Below are positions 10,048-19,458 of a stretch of DNA of 64,000 bases, piece after piece. Positions within the stretch are counted from its first letter, which is position 1; every line of letters begins with the position of its first letter. This DNA comes from Melioribacter roseus (GTDB lineage: Bacteria > Bacteroidota > Ignavibacteria > Ignavibacteriales > Melioribacteraceae), in NCBI GenBank assembly GCA_020722065.1, contig DYLK01000008.1, forward strand, positions 22,814-86,813. Reading direction: 5' to 3'. The notes under the pieces were generated by a model. That model saw only the letters and a program-made list of their open reading frames with translations. It had not been told where the DNA came from and did no database searches. Made by a program: the position numbers and the translations under genes.

Positions 10048-11196
10048 TCAAGATTTATAAATACGAGGAACTCGGGAATTAATATTAGTTAGAATTTCAT
10101 AAGGAATTGTATTTGCCCATTCTGCTAAATTTTCTGCTGTAATTTCTTGATCGCCCATTTTCCCGAGCAAAACAACTTCATCATTGTTAAAAGAAGAATC
10201 CCAATTAATATTCACAATTATCTGATCCATCGAAATTGTGCCAATAACATCGTATTTTTTATTGCGAATCAATACTTTTACTTTGCCACTCATTGAGCGA
10301 AAATAGCCATCGCCATAACCAACTGGAATTGTAACTGCTCTGATGTCATTTTTCCCAACCCATTTACCACCATAACCAACTGGATGATTTGCTTTAATTA
10401 CTTTGAAATATACAACATGCGATTTCCATTCCAAAGTTGGTAAAACTTTCACTGATTTAACAACTTCATTACTTGGATAAACACCATAAAGCATAATTCC
10501 TGGACGAACCATCGAAAAGTTTGCATTTGGGTATTGTAATATTCCGCCAGAATTTGAAATGTGAATTAATGGGAAATTATAACCCATTTTGTTAGAGAAA
10601 TTCACAATTTGAGAAAAACGTTCAATTTGTAAATTGGTATATTCTGAATTCTTTGAAGAAGAATCAGCAAAATGAGAAAAAAGTCCTTCGATTTCGATAT
10701 TTGGGAAAGTAAATGCTTTTGTAATGAAATTTTCAGCGTTATAATAATGAACTCCAAGTCTTTCCATTCCAGTATCAATTTTAAGATGAACTTTTGCAGT
10801 TTTGTTCATACTTTTTGCAATTTCACTAATTTGCTTAATCTTTTCCAATGACGAAGCTGTGATAGTGAGTTTATTTTCTATAAAAAGAGGGATTTGATTT
10901 CCAAGAATTCCTCCCAAAACTAAAATTGGTAAATCGATTCCATTTTCTCGAAGCAAAATTCCTTCTTCTAAAACTGCCACACCAAGATAATCAGCATTAA
11001 TTTCTTGCATTAATTTTGCAACTCTAATCAATCCATGACCATAAGCATTTGCTTTTAGAATTGGCATAATTTTACAATTGCCGACATGCTGTTTGATATT
11101 GAGATAGTTTTGTTTTAATTGTTCTAAATTAATCTGAACAAAAGTCGGACGTAAAACATTGTTTGTACTAATAGAAGGCAGATTTTCGGGTTTCAT
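10048..11196 (-). CDS. alr: Alanine racemase
   Basis: PLP enzyme that interconverts L- and D-alanine for peptidoglycan. The PLP lysine is Lys48 in PILKANAYGHG, and the opposing catalytic tyrosine is Tyr275 in the VGYGGKW motif; IPVGYGDGY and the SMDQ motif of the C-terminal beta domain also fit. At 382 residues it is of normal length, with a short N-terminal extension. It lies 3 bp downstream of feoB on the same strand, so it is probably read from the feoAB promoter. That is an unusual partner for iron transport and may simply reflect operon packing. Confidence 0.95.
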   Translation of the reverse strand: MKPENLPSISTNNVLRPTFVQINLEQLKQNYLNIKQHVGNCKIMPILKANAYGHGLIRVAKLMQEINADYLGVAVLEEGILLRENGIDLPILVLGGILGNQIPLFIENKLTITASSLEKIKQISEIAKSMNKTAKVHLKIDTGMERLGVHYYNAENFITKAFTFPNIEIEGLFSHFADSSSKNSEYTNLQIERFSQIVNFSNKMGYNFPLIHISNSGGILQYPNANFSMVRPGIMLYGVYPSNEVVKSVKVLPTLEWKSHVVYFKVIKANHPVGYGGKWVGKNDIRAVTIPVGYGDGYFRSMSGKVKVLIRNKKYDVIGTISMDQIIVNINWDSSFNNDEVVLLGKMGDQEITAENLAEWANTIPYEILTNINSRVPRIYKS

Positions 11197-11199
11197 CTT

Positions 11200-13146
11200 T
11201 TAGGCAATCCCAAAAAAATTAATAAGATTTACAGAAATTACTGCTAAAAAATATGCTGAAAACGTGTAAATAAAAAATTGAAGAATAGGAATTCTCCAAC
11301 TTCCCGTTTCCTTTTTAGTAATTGCTAAAGTTGACACACATTGCATTGCAATAATAAAAAATACAATTAATCCAATAATTGAAGAAGTTGTAAAAACCTT
11401 CGTTCCATCACTCTTTTTGGCTTTTTGCATATTTTTAAGAAGAGATTTTTGAATTGAATCTTCATCAGAAATATTTACTTGAAACATTAAAGCCATAGAA
11501 CTTACAAATACTTCTCGAGCAGCAAAAGATGTAATAATTGCAACTCCTACTCTCCAATCAACACCTAATGGTGAAACAGCAGGTTCAAGGAATTTCCCAA
11601 TATTTGAAGCATAGGAATTTTCAATTAATTCTTGCTCAAAACTGTCATTCTCGTTATAAATAGAATTATCAATTCCAGCAGGGAAAAAAGTTAATGCCCA
11701 AAGAATTACTGAAAAAATCATAATTATAGGTCCAGCACCTGTTATATATGATTTAGTACTTAAATAAGCATTGAAAAAAACATTATTCAATCTTGGAATT
11801 TTATAGGTTGGTAACTCAAGAATAAAAGATGAATGGTCTTGTTCGGTAATTACTTTATTCTTCAATTTATTGATAATTCCAGCTGCAACAAGTGATGAAA
11901 TTATACTTAGTAAGTAAATTGAAGCTAAAATAATTCCAGCAGTTAAAGAACCTGTGGTTGGGACAAGAAAACCAATGAGAAGTAAATAAACAGGAATTCG
12001 AGCTGAGCAACTTAATAATGGTAAAATAAAAATAGTAAGTAATCTTTCACGTTTATTTGGAATTGTTCTTGCAGCCATAATTGCGGGAACAGCACATGCA
12101 AAACCAGAAACCATCGGAGCAAACGAGCGACCGTTTAATCCAATTTTAGAAAGAGGTTTATCAACTAACATTGCTCCGCGAGCTAAATATCCAGTATCTT
12201 CCAGAATACCAAGTATTAGGAATAAAATTAAAATTTGTGGAATAAAAACAGCAACAGAACCAAAACCTGCAATCAATCCATTTGCCAAAAGTTGAGTAAA
12301 CCAATTATTGCCCCAAATACCTAAAATTGATTCAGAACTGAGAGCAAAAGCAGAATCGATCAAATCCATAATTGGTGAAGCCAACCAAAAAACTGAAGCA
12401 AAAGTAACTGACATCGCAAGAAAAAAAATCAATAATCCCCAAGTTCCATTTAAGAGAACAGAATCAATTTTAAGTGAAATTTCATCAGGTTTGTGAAGAT
12501 TGTTAAAATCTTTTGTAATATTTTTTGAGTTGGTTTTGGTAGGGAAAAGGACTTTTTTTTCGATTTCTGAAATTCTGTTATATTTATTAACAAGTGTAAA
12601 AGTATCTTCAGAAATTTTGTTAATTACTCTTTTTTCAAAATTATTTTCAACTTCTGTCTTTATAAAATGAATAAGCTCATCAATTCCATTATCTTTAGTT
12701 AAATCAATTTTAAATACTGGTAAATTTAATTCTTCTGATAATTTATTTTCATCGATTGAAAAGTTTTTTCGAGCAAGAATATCATTCATTGTAATAATAA
12801 CAACAACATTAAAATTTGCTTCAATTAAATCATTTACAAGAATTAAATGTCTCGAGAGTTGGCTTGCATCGATTGTTGTTATTATTAAATCTGGAGTTCC
12901 AAATTCAGGGTGTGAATAAATTCCTTCGATTGTAATTATTTCATCAATAGAAGTTGGAATCAGACTAATTATGCCAGGTGTATCAATTAAATGTGCATTA
13001 ATTTCATATTTTTTATCGAAATCAGCAGAAAAATAATCAACTGTAGCACCAGGATAATTTACAGTCTTAATTTTTTGTCCGCTCAATTTGTTAAAAAGAG
13101 TGGTTTTGCCAGAGTTTGGAGGACCTACAAGTGAGATTGTAAACAT
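11200..13146 (-). CDS. feoB: Ferrous iron transporter B
   Basis: Inner-membrane Fe(II) importer with an N-terminal G domain. G1 is GPPNSGKT (8-15) and G3 is DTPG (55-58). The G4 position, normally NxxD, reads TMND (119-122), so the base-specific Asn is replaced by Thr. The membrane part carries the Gate motifs GFACAVPAIMAARTI and LLSCSARIPVY. At 648 residues it is shorter than many FeoB proteins (about 700-770), mainly in the helical part after the G domain. The ATG follows the feoA stop with no gap. The neighbours feoA and divergent fur support the assignment. Confidence 0.95.
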   Translation of the reverse strand: MFTISLVGPPNSGKTTLFNKLSGQKIKTVNYPGATVDYFSADFDKKYEINAHLIDTPGIISLIPTSIDEIITIEGIYSHPEFGTPDLIITTIDASQLSRHLILVNDLIEANFNVVVIITMNDILARKNFSIDENKLSEELNLPVFKIDLTKDNGIDELIHFIKTEVENNFEKRVINKISEDTFTLVNKYNRISEIEKKVLFPTKTNSKNITKDFNNLHKPDEISLKIDSVLLNGTWGLLIFFLAMSVTFASVFWLASPIMDLIDSAFALSSESILGIWGNNWFTQLLANGLIAGFGSVAVFIPQILILFLILGILEDTGYLARGAMLVDKPLSKIGLNGRSFAPMVSGFACAVPAIMAARTIPNKRERLLTIFILPLLSCSARIPVYLLLIGFLVPTTGSLTAGIILASIYLLSIISSLVAAGIINKLKNKVITEQDHSSFILELPTYKIPRLNNVFFNAYLSTKSYITGAGPIIMIFSVILWALTFFPAGIDNSIYNENDSFEQELIENSYASNIGKFLEPAVSPLGVDWRVGVAIITSFAAREVFVSSMALMFQVNISDEDSIQKSLLKNMQKAKKSDGTKVFTTSSIIGLIVFFIIAMQCVSTLAITKKETGSWRIPILQFFIYTFSAYFLAVISVNLINFFGIA

Positions 13147-13374
13147 CTATCTTATAATAATTGAAGAGGCTTCAGATTTTCGGATAGCAATTACAGTCCC
13201 TCGAATAGAAAAAGCAATTGGGTCATCAAACAAAGATTTTCCGATAACTTTAATTTCTTCGCCAGGAGTAAATCCAACTTCAATAATTCTTCTAGCTGAT
13301 GGATGATTATAATCTATTCCCAAAATTTCAGATTGTTCACCATTTAATAATTGGCTTGCGTTTCTAACTTTCAT
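13147..13374 (-). CDS. feoA: Ferrous iron transport protein A
   Basis: A 75-residue SH3-like protein with the FeoA pattern: ARRIIEVGFTPGEEIKVIGKS followed by DPIAFSIRGTVIAIRKSEA. FeoA is a small cytoplasmic partner of FeoB. Its stop codon directly abuts the feoB ATG, so the two are coupled. Transcription starts in the 114-bp gap shared with fur. Confidence 0.92.
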   Translation of the reverse strand: MKVRNASQLLNGEQSEILGIDYNHPSARRIIEVGFTPGEEIKVIGKSLFDDPIAFSIRGTVIAIRKSEASSIIIR

Positions 13375-13488
13375 AATATTTTATCAAAAAATTTAATTAA
13401 ATACTTTTATATTTCGCTTATCTAAAATTAATCTAAATAAGGATAATAAACAAATATTTTTTATTTTTAATAGAACGTTGGAGAAAAA

Positions 13489-13941
13489 TTGGACAAAAGA
13501 GAAGCACACGAAGCATTTTTTAGTTTTTTGAAACAAGGTTACAGAATTACCCCACAAAGATTTGAAATTTTAGATTTTGCATTAGATTTTGATAAACATT
13601 TTAAAGCTGAAGAACTTTTTGTGAAAATGCAAAATAGTGGTTCAAAAGTGTCGAGAGCTACTGTATATAATACATTAGAATTATTAGTACAATGTGAATT
13701 ACTTTCGAGGAGAGTTTTTGAGCATAACATTACAATGTATGAATCGAACTTTCAAAGAAAACAACATGATCACATAATTTGCGAAGAGTGCGGGAAAATA
13801 TGGGAATTTGTTGAACCAGAAATACAAGAAATTGTAAATAAAGTAGGGGAAAAATTTAATTTAGAACCACATAGTTATGTATTTAATATTTATGCAAAGT
13901 GTAAAAACCCAGAAAATTGTAAAGAAAAAACATCAGTTTAA
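13489..13941 (+). CDS. fur: Ferric uptake regulator family repressor
   Basis: The 150-residue protein has an N-terminal winged helix (GYRITPQRFEILDFAL, then SRATVYNTLELLVQ) and a C-terminal metal domain with HDHIICEECGK. The structural zinc site is formed by CEEC plus the C-terminal CKNPENC. Fur-type proteins repress iron uptake genes when Fe(II) is bound; its place directly opposite feoAB supports this role over Zur or PerR. The start is a TTG behind GGAG. The shared intergenic region is almost all A/T, and no convincing Fur box could be picked out. Confidence 0.92.
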   Translation: MDKREAHEAFFSFLKQGYRITPQRFEILDFALDFDKHFKAEELFVKMQNSGSKVSRATVYNTLELLVQCELLSRRVFEHNITMYESNFQRKQHDHIICEECGKIWEFVEPEIQEIVNKVGEKFNLEPHSYVFNIYAKCKNPENCKEKTSV

Positions 13942-14261
13942 TTTTGTTTCTGTTTAAAACGTTTTTTAGTTTTTTTTAAACCTTTCTCAAAACTTGGTTC
14001 AAGAATATTAGTTGCCTACAATCCAAAAATCTACCAAAAGGATAATCTATCTCCCCGTAATGTTTCCAACTTCCTATAACTTGTTTGGCAAAAATTTGTT
14101 TAATCTTCTATTCTTCAATTACAACATTTTCTCCTTGCAAAATGAAATGCAATTTTGATTGAATAAATTTTGGCTTATTAACTCTAAAAAGTTAAAAACA
14201 AAAACAATTTTAGAAACTTTCTCGTTGAAACTTGAGAAATTATTCGAAAATAAGATAAATA
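13942..14261. other. Intergenic stretch without a recognisable gene
   Basis: About 320 bp of low-complexity AT-rich sequence between fur and the rimP promoter. No tRNA, conserved peptide or plausible start with a ribosome-binding site was seen. GTTTAAAA near the left end has a matching TTTTAAAC about 14 bases on, but the stem is all A/T apart from one pair and is weak as a terminator. Confidence 0.5.
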
Positions 14262-14293
14262 TTTGCAGAAATAGAAAAATTGTGTTAGTTTTG
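14262..14293 (+). promoter_or_regulatory. Strong Bacteroidota-type promoter of the rimP-nusA-infB operon
   Basis: TTTG at 14262-14265, a 20-bp spacer, then TAGTTTTG at 14286-14293. Both elements match the consensus TTTG-N19/21-TAnnTTTG. Transcription should begin near 14299, immediately before the hairpin described next. Confidence 0.75.
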
Positions 14294-14301
14294 TACTCCA
14301 G

Positions 14302-14330
14302 AAATCGCCCCAAAAGGGGCGATTTTTTTT
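14302..14330 (+). terminator. Terminator-like hairpin in the rimP leader (candidate attenuator)
   Basis: Perfect arms AAATCGCCCC (14302-14311) and GGGGCGATTT (14316-14325), with an AAAA loop and an unbroken run of eight T. It has the form of a strong intrinsic terminator. It lies between the operon promoter and the rimP start (14346), so a transcript begun near 14299 would meet it within about 30 nt. Confidence 0.85.
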
Positions 14331-14345
14331 AGTACGAGACTTAAA

Positions 14346-14789
14346 ATGACAGAAAAAGACAGATTATTCGAAAAAGTTCAAGAATTAGCAAAAGAAAATG
14401 ATTTCTTTCTAATTGAATTCGTTTGGCGAGGTAGTGAACAAAACAGAGTTGTTGAAATATACATCGACAATAAAATTGGAGTTACAACCGATTTTTGTAG
14501 AACAATTTCCAGAAAAGTTGAAAAAATTATTGATGAGGAAAAATTAATTCCCTCAAAATATAGGTTAGATGTTTCTTCTCCAGGAATTGAAAGATCATTA
14601 ATTTATCTTGAACAATACGAAAAACATATCGGTAGAATATTTGAAATAAGTTTGCTTGAAAAAGAAAAAGCTATTCAAGGAAAACTTATTAAAATTATTG
14701 GGAAAGAGATGTACTTTGAAGTGGATAATAACGAAATACTAATTGATTTTGAAAAAATAAAAAAAGCTAACTTAATAATTTCTTTTTAA
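14346..14789 (+). CDS. rimP: Ribosome maturation factor RimP
   Basis: 147-residue small-subunit maturation factor. The N-terminal domain shows FFLIEFVWRG and VEIYID, then the conserved DFCRTISRKVE and RLDVSSPGIERSL, followed by the SH3-like C-terminal domain. It heads the rimP-nusA-infB block, the order found in most bacteria. No clear ribosome-binding site precedes the ATG, and the space between the leader hairpin and the start is only 15 bp. Confidence 0.95.
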   Translation: MTEKDRLFEKVQELAKENDFFLIEFVWRGSEQNRVVEIYIDNKIGVTTDFCRTISRKVEKIIDEEKLIPSKYRLDVSSPGIERSLIYLEQYEKHIGRIFEISLLEKEKAIQGKLIKIIGKEMYFEVDNNEILIDFEKIKKANLIISF

Positions 14790-14804
14790 CGGAGGAATCA
14801 AAAA

Positions 14805-16049
14805 ATGAATAGTTTGATTGTTGAAACTTTTGCACAAATGGCACGCGAAAAAAATTTAGATAAAGATGTTCTTGGCGGAATAATTGAAGAAATATTTGCT
14901 GTTTTAGTTCGAAAAAAATACGGACTTGATGCAAATTTTCAAGTAATTGTAAATATGAGCAAAGGTGATATCCAAATTTTCCTTGAAAAAGAAATTGTTG
15001 AAACAGTGGAAAATGAAACACTTCAAATTTCCTTTGAAGAAGTAGAAAAAAGAGGAAATGAAGATGAACTCGAAATAGGTGATATATATGTTGAGGAATT
15101 AAAATTAGAGGATTTTGGAAGAAGATTGATAAATCTTGCTCGACAAACTTTGAATCAAAGAATTCGCGAAGTTGAAAAAGACATAGTTTATAAAGAATAT
15201 TATGATATGCTTGGTGAAATTATTGTTGGCGACATATATCAAGTAAGAAAAAATGATATTCTAATAAATCATAACAAACACGAACTTCTTATGCCACGTT
15301 CAGAAATGATTCCAAAAGAAAAATACCGAAAAAGTGAAACTATTCGTGCCGTTGTAAAAGAAGTAAATAAAACAAATCAAGGACCAAATATTATTGTTTC
15401 AAGAGCAGATAATACATTTTTACGTAGATTGTTTGAAATTGAAATTCCAGAAATTTATGATGCAATTATCCAAATTCACGATATAGCCCGTGAACCTGGA
15501 GAAAGAGCTAAAGTTTCTGTAGAATCGCAAGATGATAGAATTGATGCAGTTGGTGCTTGCGTTGGAATGAAAGGAGTTCGTATTCACGCTATTGTACGCG
15601 AACTAAATAACGAAAATATTGATGTAATTAACTATTCTTCAGATCCAGTTGTTTATATTCAAAGAGCATTAGCTCCCGCAAAATTAAAAGCAATCGAAAT
15701 TAACGAAGCAGAGAAAAAATGCACAGTTTGGGCTGATAACGACCAAGTTTCTTTAATTGTCGGAAGAAATGGCGTAAATATTCGACTTGCAATGAAGTTA
15801 ACTGGTTATTCTATTGATGTAATTCGGGAAGAAAAACCATTTGATGAATATGAAGACGATATTGAGTTGGTAGAATTAAGGGAAGAATTATCAAATGAAA
15901 TTGTTGATTTACTAATTGAAAATCGTTTTGATACCGCTGTAGAAGTTTTAACTGCTGGAGTAGATGAATTAGTTCAAATAAATGGGATAACACATGAAAA
16001 AGCTAAAGAAATCATAGAAATATTAAAAGATCAGTTTGAAGAAGAATAA
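14805..16049 (+). CDS. nusA: Transcription termination/antitermination factor NusA
   Basis: 414-residue RNA-polymerase-associated factor. Domains in order: N-terminal polymerase-binding domain (about 1-130), S1 domain (about 135-200), two KH domains (about 205-350, with SVESQDDRIDAVGACVGMKG and VSLIVGRNGVNIRLAMKLTG), and a short acidic C-terminal helix-hairpin segment (about 350-414). It starts behind GGAGGAAT. NusA could act on the leader hairpin upstream of rimP, since NusA feedback on its own operon is known in E. coli. Confidence 0.96.
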   Translation: MNSLIVETFAQMAREKNLDKDVLGGIIEEIFAVLVRKKYGLDANFQVIVNMSKGDIQIFLEKEIVETVENETLQISFEEVEKRGNEDELEIGDIYVEELKLEDFGRRLINLARQTLNQRIREVEKDIVYKEYYDMLGEIIVGDIYQVRKNDILINHNKHELLMPRSEMIPKEKYRKSETIRAVVKEVNKTNQGPNIIVSRADNTFLRRLFEIEIPEIYDAIIQIHDIAREPGERAKVSVESQDDRIDAVGACVGMKGVRIHAIVRELNNENIDVINYSSDPVVYIQRALAPAKLKAIEINEAEKKCTVWADNDQVSLIVGRNGVNIRLAMKLTGYSIDVIREEKPFDEYEDDIELVELREELSNEIVDLLIENRFDTAVEVLTAGVDELVQINGITHEKAKEIIEILKDQFEEE

Positions 16050-16063
16050 GGAGCAATTAATAT

Positions 16064-19000
16064 ATGTCTGAAAAACAACAAAAAATTAGGCTTTATCAAT
16101 ATGCAATGGAAATAAAAATTTCGACAGAAGTGATAATTGCTTATTTACAAGATAAGGGCTTCGGTAGAAAGACAAATATGACTCCTTTATCTGATGATAT
16201 GCTTGAATTATTGGAAGAAAAATTTAAGAAAGAAAAATCTGACGCCAAAAAACATCAAAAAAAAATTGATGATTTCCAAAAGAATTATCAGAATAAGTTC
16301 TTACAAAAAGAAGAGAAAAAAGAAGTTCGCGAGGAACCAAAAGTAGTTGAAATTCAACAAGTTGAAGTGAAAAAAGATCAAGCGCAGAAAGCAGAAGAAA
16401 TTACCAAACCTCAAGTTGAAACTAAAAAAGAAGAACCACAAATTGGTTTGAAAATTGTTGGTAAAATAGATTTAAGAGAATTTGAAGAAAAGAAAGCTCA
16501 ATTCGAGAAGCAAGAGAAAAAAATACAGCAGAAAGATTTTCATCAACATCAACAGAAAAATATCCAAAATCATTATAAAAACGAACATAAAAATGTTCCA
16601 CCAAAAAATGACTTAGATAAAGTTCAAGAAAAAAATGAAATCCCAAAAAATGAAATTCCAAAAGAGGAAATCAAAAAAGTTGAAGTAATTGAATCTGTAA
16701 TTCCTCAAGTTGAACCGATTATTGAAGTTGTAAATGAAACTGTTGAACCTCAAAAATATGTAACTGCATCTGAAAAAGAATTAAATGAACGTGAAGTTGG
16801 TTTAAAAGTTCTTGGGAAAATTAATCTTGAAGATAGAAACAAGAAAAGATCTAAGAAAAAGAAAATTAAAGATGATAAAAAAGATTCAACTAATAAAACC
16901 CAAAATCAAACTACAATTCAAAATCAGCCAAAAGAACAACATCGTCGCCCGCAACACGGACCAAGTCAAGGTGGACAAGGACAATCACATAAACATAACG
17001 AAACCAAACCTTCGGTTCATAAACCAAAATCTGTTGTTGAGGATACAAAAGCAATTGACTTGAAAGCGGATTTAGTTGTATTCCCAAAAGATACTGATGA
17101 TAATTCACCGAAAAAGAAAAAACTAAAAGTAAAAAAACGTAAAGATGAGGATACAGATACTTCGCCAAATAAGAAAAAGAAAAAAGTTAAAAAGTTTGAA
17201 ATTGATAAACAAGAAGTTCAAGATACAATTAGAAAAACTATGCTTGCAATGGATGAAGAAAGTTCAATTGTAGATAGAGCGTTATTCCGTAAAAAGAAAA
17301 AGAAAGAGAAAGCTATAATTCAAGAAAGAATTATGGAACAAATGGAATTAGAAAAATCAATTATTAAAGTAACTGAATTTATTGCGGTTAACGAATTGGC
17401 AAATCTGATGAACGTTCCCGTTTCTGAAGTTATTCAGAAATGTATCAGTTTAGGTTTAATGGTTTCAATTAATCAAAGATTAGATTTTGAAACAATTGCA
17501 GTTGTTGCTGATGAATTTGGTATCCAAGTTGAATTACAAGAAGAACTTCAAGAAGATATACTTGCTGATTTTGATGATCCAATTAGTTCACTTGAATGGC
17601 GTCCGCCAGTTGTAACTATTATGGGACACGTAGATCACGGTAAAACATCATTACTTGATTACATTCGTCGAACGAACGTTGTTGCTGGTGAATCTGGTGG
17701 AATTACACAACACATTGGTGCTTACCATGTTGAAATAAGAGGTAAATATATCACTTTTCTTGATACTCCTGGACACGAAGCATTTACTGCAATGCGTGCA
17801 CGCGGAGCTCAAGTAACTGATATTGTAATTCTAATTGTTGCCGCTGATGATTCTGTAATGCCTCAAACTATCGAGGCTATAAGTCATGCTCAAGCTGCCA
17901 ATGTTCCAATGATTGTTGCAATAAATAAAATTGATAAACCAGGTTCAAACATTGAGAAAATTAAACAACAACTTGCAGATCGCGGTGTTTTAGTTGAAGA
18001 ATGGGGTGGAAAATATCAAAGTGTTGAAATCTCAGCTAAAAAAGGCTTGAACATTGATGTCCTTCTAGATAAAATTTTAATTGAAGCTGAAATGCTTGAG
18101 CTTAAAGCTAATTATAATAGAAAAGCTCGCGGTTCTATAATCGAAGCACAATTAGAAAAAGGACGTGGCGTTGTTGCTACAGTGCTTGTTCAAAAAGGTA
18201 CACTTCAAATTGGCGATCCTTTTGTGGCTGGAAATAATTTCGGTAGAGTTCGAGCAATGTTTGATGAACGAAATAATAAAGTGAAAAGTGCTGGACCTTC
18301 AGTTCCAGTTGTTGTTACAGGATTTGAAGGAGTTCCACAAGCTGGCGATCAGTTTGTAGTTGTAAATTCTGAAAAAGAAGCGCACGAAATTGCTTTAAAA
18401 CGTCAACAAATTAAACGTGAACAGGATCAAAGACAAGTTCACATGATAACATTAGATGAAGTTGCTTCGCAAATTAGTAAAGGACAAATTAAAGACTTAA
18501 ACATTGTTGTAAAAGGTGATGTGGATGGTTCTGTTGAAGCACTTGCAGATTCATTTATGAAATTATCAAATCAAGAAGTCCGTGTAAAAGTTATTCATAA
18601 AGGTGTTGGTGCAATTTCGGAAAGTGATGTACTTTTAGCTTCAGCCTCACAAGCAATTATTGTTGGCTTCCATGTTCGTCCGCATCTTGCAGCACGTAAG
18701 TTGGCTGAAACTGAAAAGGTTGAAATAAGATTGTACAACATCATTTATGACGCTATTGAAGAATTGAAATCGGCGTTAGAAGGTATGTTGCGTCCATTAA
18801 TTTCAGAAGAAGTTGTAGCTACAATTGAAGTCCGCAATGTATTCAAAGTCCCAAAAGTTGGAACAGTTGCTGGTTGTTTTGTTGTTGATGGAAAAATAAA
18901 CAGAAATGATAAAATTAGACTTTTCCGAGATGGAATCTCAATTTACGAAGGTTCATTGTCAACACTAAAACGCTTTAAAGATGACGTTCGCGAAGTCGAG

Positions 19001-19105
19001 CAAGGTTACGAATGCGGTCTAAATATCAATAATTTTAATGATATAAAAATTGGGGACACAATTGAAGCATATAAAATTGTAGAAACCAAACAAAAGTTGA
19101 AATAA
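16064..19105 (+). CDS. infB: Translation initiation factor IF-2
   Basis: 1013-residue GTPase that brings initiator tRNA to the 30S subunit. A short IF2 N-domain (KIRLYQYAMEIKISTEVIIA) is followed by a long Lys/Glu/Gln-rich, low-complexity linker (about 60-400), a second IF2_N region (about 440-500), then the G domain with GHVDHGKT (521-528), DTPG (567-570) and NKID (621-624), and the C-terminal beta-barrel/fMet-tRNA domains. The length is usual for the group. The stop overlaps the rbfA start by one base. Confidence 0.97.
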   Translation: MSEKQQKIRLYQYAMEIKISTEVIIAYLQDKGFGRKTNMTPLSDDMLELLEEKFKKEKSDAKKHQKKIDDFQKNYQNKFLQKEEKKEVREEPKVVEIQQVEVKKDQAQKAEEITKPQVETKKEEPQIGLKIVGKIDLREFEEKKAQFEKQEKKIQQKDFHQHQQKNIQNHYKNEHKNVPPKNDLDKVQEKNEIPKNEIPKEEIKKVEVIESVIPQVEPIIEVVNETVEPQKYVTASEKELNEREVGLKVLGKINLEDRNKKRSKKKKIKDDKKDSTNKTQNQTTIQNQPKEQHRRPQHGPSQGGQGQSHKHNETKPSVHKPKSVVEDTKAIDLKADLVVFPKDTDDNSPKKKKLKVKKRKDEDTDTSPNKKKKKVKKFEIDKQEVQDTIRKTMLAMDEESSIVDRALFRKKKKKEKAIIQERIMEQMELEKSIIKVTEFIAVNELANLMNVPVSEVIQKCISLGLMVSINQRLDFETIAVVADEFGIQVELQEELQEDILADFDDPISSLEWRPPVVTIMGHVDHGKTSLLDYIRRTNVVAGESGGITQHIGAYHVEIRGKYITFLDTPGHEAFTAMRARGAQVTDIVILIVAADDSVMPQTIEAISHAQAANVPMIVAINKIDKPGSNIEKIKQQLADRGVLVEEWGGKYQSVEISAKKGLNIDVLLDKILIEAEMLELKANYNRKARGSIIEAQLEKGRGVVATVLVQKGTLQIGDPFVAGNNFGRVRAMFDERNNKVKSAGPSVPVVVTGFEGVPQAGDQFVVVNSEKEAHEIALKRQQIKREQDQRQVHMITLDEVASQISKGQIKDLNIVVKGDVDGSVEALADSFMKLSNQEVRVKVIHKGVGAISESDVLLASASQAIIVGFHVRPHLAARKLAETEKVEIRLYNIIYDAIEELKSALEGMLRPLISEEVVATIEVRNVFKVPKVGTVAGCFVVDGKINRNDKIRLFRDGISIYEGSLSTLKRFKDDVREVEQGYECGLNINNFNDIKIGDTIEAYKIVETKQKLK

Positions 19106-19458
19106 TGAGTATTCGAACACAAAAAGTTGCAAAATTAATAAAAGAAGAATTAAGTCAGATTTTTCTACTTAAAGTTGAAGATAATCAAACTGGACTAATA
19201 ACAATTTCGAATGTTAAATTAACCCCGGATTTGAAAATTGCTCGAATTTACTATTCAGCTTATGAAAAACAAAAACGAAAAGCATTAGCTGAAAAATTAG
19301 AATCAAAGAAAATAGAAATAAGGAAAGATTTGGCAAGCAAAATTAAAAATATGCGATTTATTCCCGAATTAGAATTCTATTTAGATGATACTCTAGATTA
19401 TGTTGAAGAGATTGAAATTCTTCTATCAAAAGTAAGAGAAAATGATAACAAAGAATAG
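19105..19458 (+). CDS. rbfA: Ribosome-binding factor A
   Basis: 117-residue KH-like factor of 30S maturation. The pattern RTQKVAKLIKEELSQIFLLKVED, ITISNVKLTPDLKIARIYYS and PELEFYLDDTLDYVEEIE is typical. It sits between infB (1-bp overlap) and truB (17-bp overlap), the standard order. Confidence 0.95.
   Translation: MSIRTQKVAKLIKEELSQIFLLKVEDNQTGLITISNVKLTPDLKIARIYYSAYEKQKRKALAEKLESKKIEIRKDLASKIKNMRFIPELEFYLDDTLDYVEEIEILLSKVRENDNKE

Noticed and set aside
13375..13488. Possible Fur box between feoA and fur
   Set aside because: ATTTAATTAAAT (13391-13402) is palindromic and ATCTAAA occurs twice, with a GATAAT nearby, but none fits the GATAATnATTATC pattern well, and the gap is almost entirely A/T.
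13951..13981. GTTTAAAA/TTTTAAAC pair as terminator of fur
   Set aside because: The stem has a single G-C pair and a long loop; it would be very weak.
14119..14313. Minus-strand open frame of 64 codons between fur and rimP
   Set aside because: It starts inside the rimP leader hairpin and crosses the promoter; the peptide is Phe/Leu/Asn-rich as expected from AT-rich noise, and there is no ribosome-binding site.
16812..17063. Open frame in another phase of the infB linker
   Set aside because: It follows from the repetitive Lys/Gln codons of the IF-2 linker and has no independent support.
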